This document shows, in pieces, positions 8,792-16,867 of a DNA stretch of 64,000 nucleotides; the first letter of the stretch is position 1, and each line of letters opens with the position of its first letter. The translations under genes were made by a program, and so were the position numbers. The DNA comes from JAGWBJ01 sp964291465 (GTDB lineage: Bacteria; Chloroflexota; Dehalococcoidia; Lucifugimonadales; JAGWBF01), in assembly GCA_964291465.2 (NCBI GenBank), contig OZ219934.1, forward strand, positions 11,422 through 75,421. The letters run 5' to 3'. The notes under the pieces are model-generated. The model was given only the letters and a program-made list of their open reading frames with translations. It was not told the DNA's origin and ran no database searches.

Positions 8792-9526
8792 ATGACGAAC
8801 AGCGGGGAAAGCACCGGGCTCATGCTCATGGTGCAGGTCAACTGCGACCCGAGGCACTGGAGGGAGTTCAACACCTGGTACAACAACCACCTGCCCAACT
8901 TCCTCCGCATGCCCGGATACCTGTGGGCCCAGCGGTACGTGGGCCTGGACGACCCGACTCGGTTCACGGCCCTGTACGGCATACGGGGCCACGACGACCT
9001 GGACTCCCTGTACCTGTGGGACGGCCCTGCGGTCCATCCCATCGTCAAGGGCGAGTACGCCGGATTCCTGGGCCTCCAGGGCATGTCCGACCGTCTGGCC
9101 AACGTCTACGAGCAGATCAGCGGCGCGCCCCTCAGGGACCCGCTGCTGACCTCGGACCGGCCCCTGAGCCTGGTGACCGCCGACGTGGACCCGGTCTACG
9201 AGGAGGAGTGGGACCGCTGGTACACCGAGTCCCACGTCCCCAACCTGCTGAAGGTCCCCGGCTACGTGACGGCCGGACGCTTTCGGGCCCTGGACCACCC
9301 CGCCGCGCGCGGGTTCAACTCCGGACCCAAGTACCTGGCCCTGTACGAGTGCGAGAGCGAGGACGCCATCGACCGGAACCTGCGGCGGGGGGACAACATG
9401 CACCCCGAGGCCCGGGCCGAGCTGGACCGGTGGATAAGCTACGGCATCCCCAAGGTCAGCCGTTTCCGCTGGGGGTTCCACCGGATGATCTCCAAGCACT
9501 ACAAGTGGGAGAGCGATCAGCTATAG
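8792..9526 (+). CDS. Tandem dimeric alpha/beta-barrel (EthD/DUF-type) protein
   Basis: The 244 residues form two similar halves, each resembling a ferredoxin-like dimeric alpha/beta-barrel. The first has WREFNTWYNNHLPNFLRMPGY and the second EEEWDRWYTESHVPNLLKVPGYV; each continues into strands reading TALYGI or LALYEC. Stand-alone single domains of this kind dimerise; here the two are fused, so the protein may be a pseudo-dimer. Families include EthD-like and monooxygenase-like proteins acting on small aromatic or aldehyde compounds. No catalytic assignment is safe. ATG 8792 follows GGGAGGT. It ends the NHL-MFS run. Confidence 0.75.
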   Translation: MTNSGESTGLMLMVQVNCDPRHWREFNTWYNNHLPNFLRMPGYLWAQRYVGLDDPTRFTALYGIRGHDDLDSLYLWDGPAVHPIVKGEYAGFLGLQGMSDRLANVYEQISGAPLRDPLLTSDRPLSLVTADVDPVYEEEWDRWYTESHVPNLLKVPGYVTAGRFRALDHPAARGFNSGPKYLALYECESEDAIDRNLRRGDNMHPEARAELDRWISYGIPKVSRFRWGFHRMISKHYKWESDQL

Positions 9527-9688
9527 GAAACGAGCCTCCCGGCAGGCCTAGCATGGCAGACTAGCCTACCCTGTCAAGCACATGCGCCCCCCGGAGGCGA
9601 ATGGGCAGAAACAGGTTGCGGCGCTGGTGTGCGCCATGCCATACTAAATGCGGTCGAAGAAACAGTTGTGGGAGGGGACGAAGGGCCG

Positions 9689-10102
9689 ATGCCAACGGAC
9701 CAGTATAAGATTCGGGCCATTGATGAGTTCTTACACTCCGCAGAGTGCTATGGCAGCCCCTGTAGCGATAAGGCACTAGCGGCCTTTTTCGACGCGATCT
9801 ACGCCACTCTTACGCAGGTGAATATTGGCGACAGCGCGTTTATCGGTGCCTTCCGTGTAGTGCTCAAACACCGGGTAAGGGGGTTGCCGCCCCCAGACGT
9901 GGAGCAGGCTTGGAGACTAAATGGATCGCTCCAACAAACTTGGGTCGCTGCCGGGCATCGGCGAGAGCAAGAAGAGGGACGGCCCTTACCGGAGTGCAGC
10001 ATGAGCCCACCATGCGAATTCCATCCATCACCCTCCTTTGGCCGAGAAGGCGGTTGGCGACGGCTCTCCCAGCTTTCAGACTTCTACGGGCCGATGTCCT
10101 AA
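9689..10102 (+). CDS. Hypothetical protein in small-gene island
   Basis: Unrecognised, 137 residues. The N-terminal 90 residues look globular and helical (RAIDEFLHSAECYGSP, KALAAFFDAIYATLTQV); the C-terminal 45 are rich in Pro, Arg, Gly and Ser and may be disordered or out of true frame. ATG 9689 was preferred to 9629 because GGAGGGG lies 11 bp upstream. Base composition is lower in GC than the preceding catabolic genes, as in the rest of the island. No motif suggests a function. Confidence 0.5.
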   Translation: MPTDQYKIRAIDEFLHSAECYGSPCSDKALAAFFDAIYATLTQVNIGDSAFIGAFRVVLKHRVRGLPPPDVEQAWRLNGSLQQTWVAAGHRREQEEGRPLPECSMSPPCEFHPSPSFGREGGWRRLSQLSDFYGPMS

Positions 10103-10119
10103 TCGGGAGGGAATGCCAG

Positions 10120-10416
10120 ATGCCCAAGCACAAGATGCGCCAGGAACAGCGCCAAGAGATTGTGTTGGACGAAGGTACTGCACCGCATTGGACGGACAAT
10201 TACAAGTTGGTCAAGGTTGGCAGCCACCCTGAGAGTGGGTTTGCGTATGCATTGAAGGAGGGGCAGACTGAGAAAGACCCCTATATCTGCCCAACCTGCG
10301 TAGAGCATGCTTCACCGTTGCAACCGATGCTAGGCGGGAGAGCCCTGCAATGCGCACGTTGCGAAACCATGATTCGTATTGGCCCCCCAGCCCCCCGATT
10401 TCTACCAGTTGTTTAG
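10120..10416 (+). CDS. Small zinc-ribbon protein
   Basis: A 98-residue protein with a four-cysteine zinc ribbon: CPTC and CARC separated by 17 residues near the C-terminus. The N-terminus is charged (KHKMRQEQRQE). ATG 10120 is supported by GGGAGGG 9 bp upstream; the longer open frame from 9910 overlaps the preceding gene out of frame and is unlikely. Such ribbons occur in phage and island proteins that bind nucleic acid or protein. Function unknown. Confidence 0.6.
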   Translation: MPKHKMRQEQRQEIVLDEGTAPHWTDNYKLVKVGSHPESGFAYALKEGQTEKDPYICPTCVEHASPLQPMLGGRALQCARCETMIRIGPPAPRFLPVV

Positions 10417-10557
10417 TAGCTGCGACTAGCCGCTACATGGCTCGGTCTGGCGACTCCAGGGGGCTAGACTTGCAAGAGGCGACCTAGCGCAGACAGCGTC
10501 ACGGCCCGCCTAGGCCCCCACAACCCGAGCCCCCCCAGGTCGGGGCGCTTTGATCCC

Positions 10558-10767
10558 TCACTCCTTGCGCTTCCCTATGCAATCCCTGACCAATACACTT
10601 CCCTTACTTGGGTCTAGTGTCACGCCGTCGACGGTGGCGAGGATCACGGGTCTAATGTCGAAGACATCCCTATCCAACACCAGCATTGGCGTATGGATAT
10701 ATCGGCCAGACAGACATTGCACTGGGAATACGGAAATCGCGGGTACAGAGTCCCCATGTGGGCTCAT
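10558..10767 (-). CDS. Small hypothetical protein, coupled to upstream membrane protein
   Basis: 69 residues, unrecognised, mixed beta-like composition (MLVLDRDVFDIRPVILATVDGV). The ATG overlaps the stop of the upstream small membrane protein as ATGA (10764-10767), which is good evidence that both are translated from one message. No signal peptide or metal motif is visible. A short GC hairpin with a T tract at about 10526-10552 lies beyond its stop. Confidence 0.55.
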   Translation of the reverse strand: MSPHGDSVPAISVFPVQCLSGRYIHTPMLVLDRDVFDIRPVILATVDGVTLDPSKGSVLVRDCIGKRKE

Positions 10768-10943
10768 TGGCTGAACCGCTTCATCCAGTCACGTCTGAGT
10801 CCATCTTCCCGCCTCCTATCCAGCCATTGGTTCACGTTGAATGTAACCACTACCCTGATAGCGATAGCCATGATGGCCAGCGCCAGCATATAGACGAGTA
10901 TTCGCCACCACGGGAGGAAGAGCTGCTCCAATATAGATTGCAC
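10764..10943 (-). CDS. Small single-pass membrane protein
   Basis: 59 residues from GTG 10943, chosen because GGAGGAG lies 5-6 bp upstream; an upstream TTG at 10964 would put that site inside the gene. One strong membrane helix (WWRILVYMLALAIMAIAIRVVV) is followed by a charged tail (WLDRRREDGLRRDW), predicting a cytoplasmic C-terminus. It ends in an ATGA overlap with the next gene. Function unknown; the arrangement of tiny membrane plus soluble protein recalls phage or toxin modules but nothing specific supports either. Confidence 0.65.
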   Translation of the reverse strand: MQSILEQLFLPWWRILVYMLALAIMAIAIRVVVTFNVNQWLDRRREDGLRRDWMKRFSQ

Positions 10944-11022
10944 CTCTTCTCCTCCTTGGGCCAAGGCTGATAACTAACCTAGGCAACGTACAACGAGTCC
11001 CTCGCCCGGACGGTTAGGGCAG

Positions 11023-11247
11023 CTATTCATCCAGCGTCTCCTCGCCGTCGTCCTCGCCATCCTCCTCCTGGCCGTCTTCGTCGACGCGCCTCGTGGCGGT
11101 ACGCTCCACAGAGCCAAGGTTGGCGGCGAGAATCCCCGATGCTACCAGTGTCGGCACCACCCACACCATCTCGCCAGTAAGGTACGCGGCTGCGTAGGAT
11201 GGCACCAGTACGATGGCGAGCTTCAGCAGTGTAGACCTAAGTTGCAT
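11023..11247 (-). CDS. Small two-helix membrane protein with acidic tail
   Basis: 74 residues from ATG 11247 (a TTG at 11259 is possible). Two hydrophobic segments (LLKLAIVLVPSYAAAYL and MVWVVPTLVASGILAA) are followed by a very acidic tail, EDGQEEDGEDDGEE. It lies 79 bp upstream of the next minus-strand membrane protein and may form an operon with it. Unrecognised; size and topology recall phage holins, but no lysin is near. Confidence 0.55.
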   Translation of the reverse strand: MQLRSTLLKLAIVLVPSYAAAYLTGEMVWVVPTLVASGILAANLGSVERTATRRVDEDGQEEDGEDDGEETLDE

Positions 11248-11576
11248 GGGTGTTCCCAACGAGGCAGCAGGCTAGCAAATGCAGGTATCCCTATGGTTCC
11301 TGTGTTGGGTGCATTCTACCACTGCGGCCGTGGTTTGACCCAAAATCGCCACAGCGTGCGTCCACGGGGTTGAGCCGGGCTGAGTACGGGTGGGCTCGGT
11401 GTCAACCCCTTACTTCACGCTACGCACCACCAGCCAAGTCCCTATACTGAACCCTGGCCACAGTGCCAACAGGGCCGGAATCCCCGTCGCCCCCACCAGC
11501 CAGGCGAGTAGCTTTCCGAACAAACCGCCCCAAGCAGGCTAAACGAGGATGGGTGGTAGAAAAAGGGGAGCTCCGA
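11248..11576. other. Intergenic spacer of the small-gene island
   Basis: No convincing ORF. It holds a small hairpin (ACCAC...GTGGT near 11318-11334) and a -10-like TATACT at 11443-11448 that could serve the plus-strand ORF at 11577. No repeats or integrase remnants are seen. Confidence 0.4.
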
Positions 11577-11993
11577 ATGGAACTTACCAGCGTCGTCCTC
11601 GGTCTCAGTCCTACCATCGTCGCCCTGGTAGATAGGTACTGGAGCTGAATCATCAAGCGAATCCCCCGGCTGCGGCGCAGCCGTGCCGCGCCATCACCAC
11701 GGCCGTACCAGACGGAATACGCCCGACTACTCCAGGAGGAACGGGCGTATCAAGCAGAGATGAGGGGGTCGTTTCACTATGTCGTGGGATGGTACCCTCC
11801 CACACCGGCGTGCGGGTGGAATGGCGGATGGTGGGATGGCATATCCATCCCAGGCTCCGACCTGTACGGGACACGCGACAGGGCCGACCTGCTTCAGATG
11901 AAGCGGGAGCAGGACGCGCTAGAGGCCGTAGGCGGGCAGTATTCTGGGCGGAAGCCGTGTGCATGGTGCCTTGCCACGCTGAGCGGCACTTAG
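11577..11993 (+). pseudogene. Small membrane-anchored protein interrupted by in-frame TGA
   Basis: From ATG 11577, preceded by AGGGGAG, a 23-residue hydrophobic peptide (ELTSVVLGLSPTIVALVDRY) ends at TGA 11646-11648. The same frame continues without a break to 11993 and still looks coding: basic KRIPRLRRSR, helical YARLLQEERAYQAE, then aromatic-rich WYPPTPACGWNGGWWDG and CAWC. No ATG, GTG or TTG occurs after the TGA until ATG 11760. One 138-codon gene with a nonsense change is the simplest reading; a tiny peptide plus a separate 77-residue protein is the alternative. Function unknown. Confidence 0.45.
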
Positions 11994-12029
11994 ACCTGCA
12001 AGGGAGAAGGGGGGTCCCTGAGTAACATC

Positions 12030-12278
12030 ATGACAGAGGAAACGAAAGAACCTAGGCACGTCAACGTCGACGCCGCTCCCATTGGTTGGGGGATACGAGT
12101 GTCCGTAGGGAACATTGAGGTCATCCCGGCGGACGCCGTGAGGGTCGAAGCTTCGTCAACGCCCAGGTACTTGCGTCTACGCACGAGTGACTTTCAATGC
12201 TATAGTCACGTCAGCCTCCGAGTGAATGGGGAATGGTACGACATCACCGTAGACCAGTTGCCAGACGAGACTACGTAA
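12030..12278 (+). CDS. Small hypothetical protein
   Basis: 82 residues, unrecognised, apparently all-beta (GIRVSVGNIEVIPADAVRVEA, then HVSLRVNGEWYDITVDQL). ATG 12030 lacks a clear ribosome site. The opposite strand is open for 64 codons but with poor composition. The gene is the last member of the low-GC island before the STAND ATPase. Confidence 0.5.
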   Translation: MTEETKEPRHVNVDAAPIGWGIRVSVGNIEVIPADAVRVEASSTPRYLRLRTSDFQCYSHVSLRVNGEWYDITVDQLPDETT

Positions 12279-12328
12279 CCGGCCTTGAACCGAAAACCCT
12301 AAACAAGTGGGAGCCTGGGGCGGCGTAG

Positions 12329-12334
12329 TATAAT
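12329..12334 (+). promoter_or_regulatory. -10 element giving a probable leaderless mRNA
   Basis: A perfect TATAAT ends 7 bp before ATG 12342. Transcription from it would begin at or within a base of the start codon, and no Shine-Dalgarno sequence precedes the ATG. No clear -35 is seen 17 bp upstream. Confidence 0.65.
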
Positions 12335-12341
12335 ACGGGCC

Positions 12342-14813
12342 ATGGCCTCCGAACCCATGCAGGAATCCCACGCGTCCCACGACCTTCCGCCCCCGGGGCC
12401 CCTGGGCCTCGTCGGCCGGGAGGGCGAGATGGCCCGCCTCCGGGAGGCCTTCCGTGAAGCGTCCACCGTGGTCATGGCGGGGCCCGCCGGCGTGGGGAAG
12501 ACCGAGCTCGCCTGCGGGTTCGCCAGGGAGGTCGCCGAGGACGGCGGAGACTCCGGCGAGGTCCTTCTCGTGACCTTCGAGTACGGCCAGGGCCTGTCCA
12601 GGGTCCTCCACGAGGTGGGCGCCACGCTGCGCGGCATCGAGTTCGCCCACCTCTCCGCCGAAGAGCAGCGCCGGTGGGTCGTCGAGTACGTCCGGGGCAA
12701 CCCGTGCCTGCTGGTGTGGGACGCCCTGGACAACGTCTTCGACTACATGGCCGAGGACGACCGCAGGGAGCTGCTGGAGCTTCTCCGGGACCTCTCCGGG
12801 GGAGCCGGAAGGGTCCTCGTCACCGCCAGGTCCGCCGACTGGGCCACGGCCCTGGAGTCCCCGTCCGTGCTGCACCTTTCGGGCCTCTCCCCCGAGGACT
12901 CCCCAGGGCTGTCCCGCCTGGTCCTGGAGCAGGCCAAGGTGGAGGCCAAGGACGACGAAGAACACGTACGGCTGGTGACGGCGCTGGAGGGCGTGCCCCA
13001 GGCCATGCGGCTGGTGCTGCCCCACCTGAAGGAACACAGGCCGGCGGCCCTGCGCCGGGAGTACGTGGACGCCCTGGAGGGCCTTCCCGAAGCGACCAGG
13101 CACCTGGAGGCGGCGCTGCGCTGCTCCTTCTCCAGGCTGTCGGCCCGCACGAAGAAGCACCTACCCTTCCTGGCCCTCTTTCGCCAGCGGGTCCTGCTGG
13201 ACGTGGTCACCCACATTACCCAGGGCCCCGAGTACGCGTCCATCATGGGCGAGGAGATGGGCTGGGGCGCCTGCCGGACCTTCCTTCGCGAGGCCAGGAA
13301 CAACGCCATCCTGGACTCGATCTCCCCCAGCGTGTACCTCATGTCCAACGACGTGGCCGCGTTCCTGCGCGGCCGGCTGGAGTCCCGCATCACCAGGTCC
13401 CAGATGGAGGGTCTGGACCAGGTGTTCCTGCGGGTATACGCCGACATGGGCGACTACTTCCTGCAGAGCCTTGCCACGGAGGAGGCGGAATCGACTGTAA
13501 CGGCGGTGCTGGCCGAGGAGCCCAACCTGCTGCGCGCCCTGGACCTGGCCCGTTCCGCGGGGGACTGGGACGCGGCCCAGCTCGTCTTCCAGCCCGTGGC
13601 CCTGGTCTACAAAATGCAGGAACGGCTGCTGGAGCTGCGAAAGCTCCGTCAAGGACTGATGAGCGAGATCGGACTGGACCCCTCCGAGGCCGAGAGCAAG
13701 GGGGCCGAGAGCCTCTGGCTGTACCTCCAGGGCACGGAGACCACCGACGCCATCGCCCGGGACGAGCTGGACGCGGCGGAAGAGATGGCCACCCGCGTGC
13801 TCGCCTACCTGGAATCCAAGGGCGACCCCGGCTACCAGGCCCAGATCGCGTCGGTGCAGCACGACCTGGGCCTCGTCGAGCAGGGCAAGGGCCGGCTGGA
13901 TGAAGCCGAGGAGTGGTATCGAAAGGCCCTGGAGACCAACGAGGCCGGCGGGAACGAGGCCGAGAGCGCAGACTGTTACCACCAGCTCGGACTCATCGCC
14001 CAGGCCCGCCGGCGGTTCGAGGAGGCCGGCGGGTGGCACGGCAGGGCGCTGGAGATAAGGGAGGCGCTGGAGGACGCGGCCGAGATCGCCGACGAATGCC
14101 ATCAGCTGGGGCTGGTCGCCGAGGCCCGTCTCTCCCTCGAGGAGGCCGAGGAGTGGCACCAGAGGTCCCGGGTCTCCCACGAGAACGCCGGCGACAAGCA
14201 CGGTGAAGCCCGCGCCTGCCACCGCTTGGGAATCGTCGCCCAGGCGGGGTTCGACTACGAGGAGGCCTCTTCCTGGTACCAGAGAGCCCTGCTCATCTAC
14301 GAAGAGCTGGGAGACGAGTCCCTGGGCGTCGAGGACTACTTCCAGATGGGTGTGCTGGCCGTCAACAGGTACGACTACGAGGAAGCCGAGGCGTGGCTTC
14401 GCCAGGCCCTCGGCATCTTCCAACAGCGTGGGAATGAGCGGGCGGCTGCCTCGGCCTACCACCACCTGGGAGTGGCGGCCCACGGAAGGCGCCGGGCGCG
14501 GGAGGCCGAGGAGCACTACCAGAAGGCGCTGGAGATAATGGTGCCCAACGAAGCCTTCGTCGACGCCGCAGTCACCTGGGGGCAGCTAGGAATACTCTCG
14601 GAGCAGGTGGGCAACCTGCCCAACGCCGTCTGGTACGTGGCCCACACCTACGAGATCGCCGCGTCCAACGACCTCCCCATAGTGGCCAATGCCAAGGCCC
14701 ACCTGGCAAGGCTCAGGTCCAGCATGGGAGACGAGGCGTTCCTGGAGCAGTGGGACCAGGTGTCGGACACGGACATCGTGGCCGAGCTGGAGAGGGACCC
14801 CGGCCCGGCCTAG
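12342..14813 (+). CDS. STAND-type NTPase (NB-ARC-like) with C-terminal TPR repeats
   Basis: This 823-residue protein begins with a P-loop NTPase: a leading VGREGEMARL box, Walker A GPAGVGKT at residues 47-54, Walker B-like LLVWD at 123-127 and VLVTAR at about 158-163, followed by a winged-helix-like region. From about residue 470 to 780 there are tandem TPR units with signatures such as EAEEWYRKALE, EAGGWHGRALEI and EAEEHYQKALEI. STAND ATPases act as signal-gated switches in regulation or antiviral immunity; the TPRs would be the sensor. No effector domain is recognisable, so this is a sensor/regulator or a partial defence gene. It follows the small-gene island and converges on formate dehydrogenase with a CTAG overlap. 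Confidence 0.85.
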   Translation: MASEPMQESHASHDLPPPGPLGLVGREGEMARLREAFREASTVVMAGPAGVGKTELACGFAREVAEDGGDSGEVLLVTFEYGQGLSRVLHEVGATLRGIEFAHLSAEEQRRWVVEYVRGNPCLLVWDALDNVFDYMAEDDRRELLELLRDLSGGAGRVLVTARSADWATALESPSVLHLSGLSPEDSPGLSRLVLEQAKVEAKDDEEHVRLVTALEGVPQAMRLVLPHLKEHRPAALRREYVDALEGLPEATRHLEAALRCSFSRLSARTKKHLPFLALFRQRVLLDVVTHITQGPEYASIMGEEMGWGACRTFLREARNNAILDSISPSVYLMSNDVAAFLRGRLESRITRSQMEGLDQVFLRVYADMGDYFLQSLATEEAESTVTAVLAEEPNLLRALDLARSAGDWDAAQLVFQPVALVYKMQERLLELRKLRQGLMSEIGLDPSEAESKGAESLWLYLQGTETTDAIARDELDAAEEMATRVLAYLESKGDPGYQAQIASVQHDLGLVEQGKGRLDEAEEWYRKALETNEAGGNEAESADCYHQLGLIAQARRRFEEAGGWHGRALEIREALEDAAEIADECHQLGLVAEARLSLEEAEEWHQRSRVSHENAGDKHGEARACHRLGIVAQAGFDYEEASSWYQRALLIYEELGDESLGVEDYFQMGVLAVNRYDYEEAEAWLRQALGIFQQRGNERAAASAYHHLGVAAHGRRRAREAEEHYQKALEIMVPNEAFVDAAVTWGQLGILSEQVGNLPNAVWYVAHTYEIAASNDLPIVANAKAHLARLRSSMGDEAFLEQWDQVSDTDIVAELERDPGPA

Positions 14814-16024
14814 CCGGCCGTGTACCTCCCGGCCTCCTCGGAGCCGCCGGTGGAGTCCCCCTCGCTGTAGGAGTGCGCCCCGGTGCCGGCCAGGCCGCCC
14901 CCCTGCACTATCAGGTACTCGTCCCTGATGGGCCGTCCGTCCAGCCAGCACTCCAGAATCTCGCGGACTCCCGCCGCGTACCGGGCCTGGGCCGACAGGG
15001 AGGTGCCCGAGGTGTGGGGAGTCATGGCGTGGTTGGGCATGGTCCTCCAGGGGTGGTCATTGGGGGCCGGCTGGGGGAACCAGACGTCGCCCGCGTACCC
15101 GGCCAGGTGGCCGCTCTCCAGGGCCTTGACTATGGCGTCGCGGTTGCAGATCTTGCCCCGGGCCGTGTTGACGATGTAGGAGCCCCGCTTCATCTTGCTT
15201 ATCAGGGCCTCGTCGAACATGTCCTCGGTCTCCGGGTGCAGCGGGCAATGGATGCTGACCACGTCGCACACACTGACCAGGGACTCGACGTTCTCGTGGA
15301 AGGTCAGGCCCAGCTCCTTCTCCACGTCCAGGGAGAGCCGGTGCCTGTCGGTGTAGTGCAGCTTGACGTCGAAGGGCTTCATCCGTTTCAGGACCGCCAG
15401 GCCGATCCTTCCCGACGCCACCACCCCCACGTCCATCCCCTCGATGTCGTAGGACCTGGAAGCGGCGTCGGCGATGTTCCAGCCGCCCCTTACCACCCAG
15501 CCGTACTGGGGAATGTAGTCCCTGACCAGGGCCAGTATCTGCATGACCGCGTGCTCGGCAACGCTGACGCTGTTGCACCAGGTCACCTCGCAAACGGTGA
15601 TGCCCCTGTCCATGGCGGCCTGAAGGTCCACGTGGTCCGACCCTATGCCCGCCGTTATCGCCAGCTTCAGCCGCTGGGCCTTCTCTATGCGCTCGGCGGT
15701 GAGGTACGCGGGCCAGAAGGGCTGGGAGATGACCACGTCGGCGTCGGGCAGCTCCCTCTCGAAGACCGAACCCGGCCCCTCTTTGTCCGACGTTACGATG
15801 TACCTGTGACCCCGGCCGGTCAGGAACCCCTCCAGGCCAAGCCCCCCCGACACCGAGCCCAGCAGATGGCCCGGGGTGAAGTCGATGGCGGAGGGCGAAG
15901 GCAGGGCCTGTCCGTCGGGGTACCGGGTGAGGGTGGGTATGCTGTCCCGGGCGTATTTGGGGGGGAACCCCGCGGCGGGGTCGTCGTAGAGAACGCAGAG
16001 CACTTTCTGAGACGGGGAGCTCAT
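14810..16024 (-). CDS. fdh: NAD-dependent formate dehydrogenase
   Basis: The 404-residue protein belongs to the D-2-hydroxyacid dehydrogenase superfamily and matches the formate dehydrogenase branch along its length. It has AITAGIGSDHVDL, EVTWCNSVSVAEHAVM, GGWNIADA, the dinucleotide fold, LHYTDRHRLS, HCPLHPETE, VNTARGK, GDVWFPQPAPNDHPWR, and HTSGTSLSAQARYAAG with the catalytic His. The C-terminus ends in QGGGLAGTGAHSYS as in bacterial enzymes. It oxidises formate to CO2 with NAD in the cytoplasm and needs no metal. ATG 16024 was chosen over GTG 16030 because GGAGG lies 5 bp before it. The gene is monocistronic in appearance and may supply NADH from C1 compounds. Confidence 0.94.
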   Translation of the reverse strand: MSSPSQKVLCVLYDDPAAGFPPKYARDSIPTLTRYPDGQALPSPSAIDFTPGHLLGSVSGGLGLEGFLTGRGHRYIVTSDKEGPGSVFERELPDADVVISQPFWPAYLTAERIEKAQRLKLAITAGIGSDHVDLQAAMDRGITVCEVTWCNSVSVAEHAVMQILALVRDYIPQYGWVVRGGWNIADAASRSYDIEGMDVGVVASGRIGLAVLKRMKPFDVKLHYTDRHRLSLDVEKELGLTFHENVESLVSVCDVVSIHCPLHPETEDMFDEALISKMKRGSYIVNTARGKICNRDAIVKALESGHLAGYAGDVWFPQPAPNDHPWRTMPNHAMTPHTSGTSLSAQARYAAGVREILECWLDGRPIRDEYLIVQGGGLAGTGAHSYSEGDSTGGSEEAGRYTAG

Positions 16025-16164
16025 TTCCACCTCCGGTCTATTCGCGCGTTATGTCGAATCACCAAGGTGTTCGAGGCAGTTCGGCCTGGGCCTCTTCGTG
16101 CCAATGGCCGTAAGATAGCTTGTGGGGCTCCTCTTCGTCAAGCGGTGGGAATTCCGGGGTGCGG

Positions 16165-16608
16165 CTAGCGGGACCCGTCCCGATACGTGCCTACCGGGCA
16201 GGTGGGACACCAACCGTAGAAGTCGACCCGCTGGGAGGCGACGTCGAACTCCGCGTTGACGGACACCTCGCGCCTCAGGCCAGTTATGAGGTCCTCGCCT
16301 ATCTCCGTGTCGGTGACGGTGCCGCAGGAGACGCAGACGAGGTTGGCGTGGGGCGTCAGGTTCGCCTCGTAGCGGGACTGCTTCTGGAAGGGCAGCTCCT
16401 GGATCAGGCCCTGCTTCTCCAGCACGGAGAGAGTGGCGTACACCGTGGCCAGGGTTATGTAGGGGAACTGGTCGCTCACCCGCTCGTGAATCTGCTGGAC
16501 CGATGGATGGTCGTCGGCGTTGATGACCACCTCGGCTATGGCCAACCGCTGGGGGGTGACGCGGACGCCCCATCTCTTCAGTGAAGTCGCGAGCTGTTCC
16601 TGGTTCAC
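16165..16608 (-). CDS. Fur/PerR-family metal-dependent transcriptional repressor
   Basis: 147 residues with the Fur fold: winged helix (RVTPQRLAIAEVV, HPSVQQIHERV, LATVYATLSVLEKQGL), then the dimer/metal domain with RYEANLTPHANLVC and two cysteine pairs, CVSC and CPTC, forming the structural zinc site. Family members repress iron, zinc or peroxide-response genes when metal-bound. The His cluster that usually reads PHHHL is PHANL, so metal choice (Fur, Zur or PerR) cannot be fixed. It has its own promoter. It lies 140 bp upstream of formate dehydrogenase on the same strand and might be cotranscribed with it. Confidence 0.9.
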   Translation of the reverse strand: MNQEQLATSLKRWGVRVTPQRLAIAEVVINADDHPSVQQIHERVSDQFPYITLATVYATLSVLEKQGLIQELPFQKQSRYEANLTPHANLVCVSCGTVTDTEIGEDLITGLRREVSVNAEFDVASQRVDFYGWCPTCPVGTYRDGSR

Positions 16609-16707
16609 TCAGGGCTCCTGATATCGGCGGCGGAGGCGGACTAATATGGGGCCCATCCAGAAATGGGGCCCACGAGAATAGGGGGCCTCACGGCCCTCAG
16701 GAAACTC

Positions 16708-16737
16708 ATGATACACTTCACGCCTAAGCCGTGTCAA
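16708..16737 (-). promoter_or_regulatory. Promoter of the Fur-family gene
   Basis: On the minus strand TTGACA (16737-16732) and TATCAT (16713-16708) are separated by 18 bp. The predicted start lies about 90 nt upstream of the ATG. No clear Fur box dyad overlaps it. Confidence 0.7.
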
Positions 16738-16867
16738 ACTTGACGCCCTTGCCCGTGCCCCTTCCGTGGGCCCGGTGCGGGGACTGGGCGTGCGTCCTGG
16801 CTCGCGCAAGGGCCACCGTGTACACTGGTTGTCCCATGGGAGCACACGGGTCGCTGGGAGGTGGACC

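Noticed and set aside
9910..10119. N-terminal extension of the zinc-ribbon protein
   Set aside because: It overlaps the preceding gene in another frame; a clear ribosome site marks ATG 10120.
12177..13160. Long minus-strand frames opposite the STAND-TPR gene
   Set aside because: Biased composition and no ribosome site; the plus-strand protein is clearly real.
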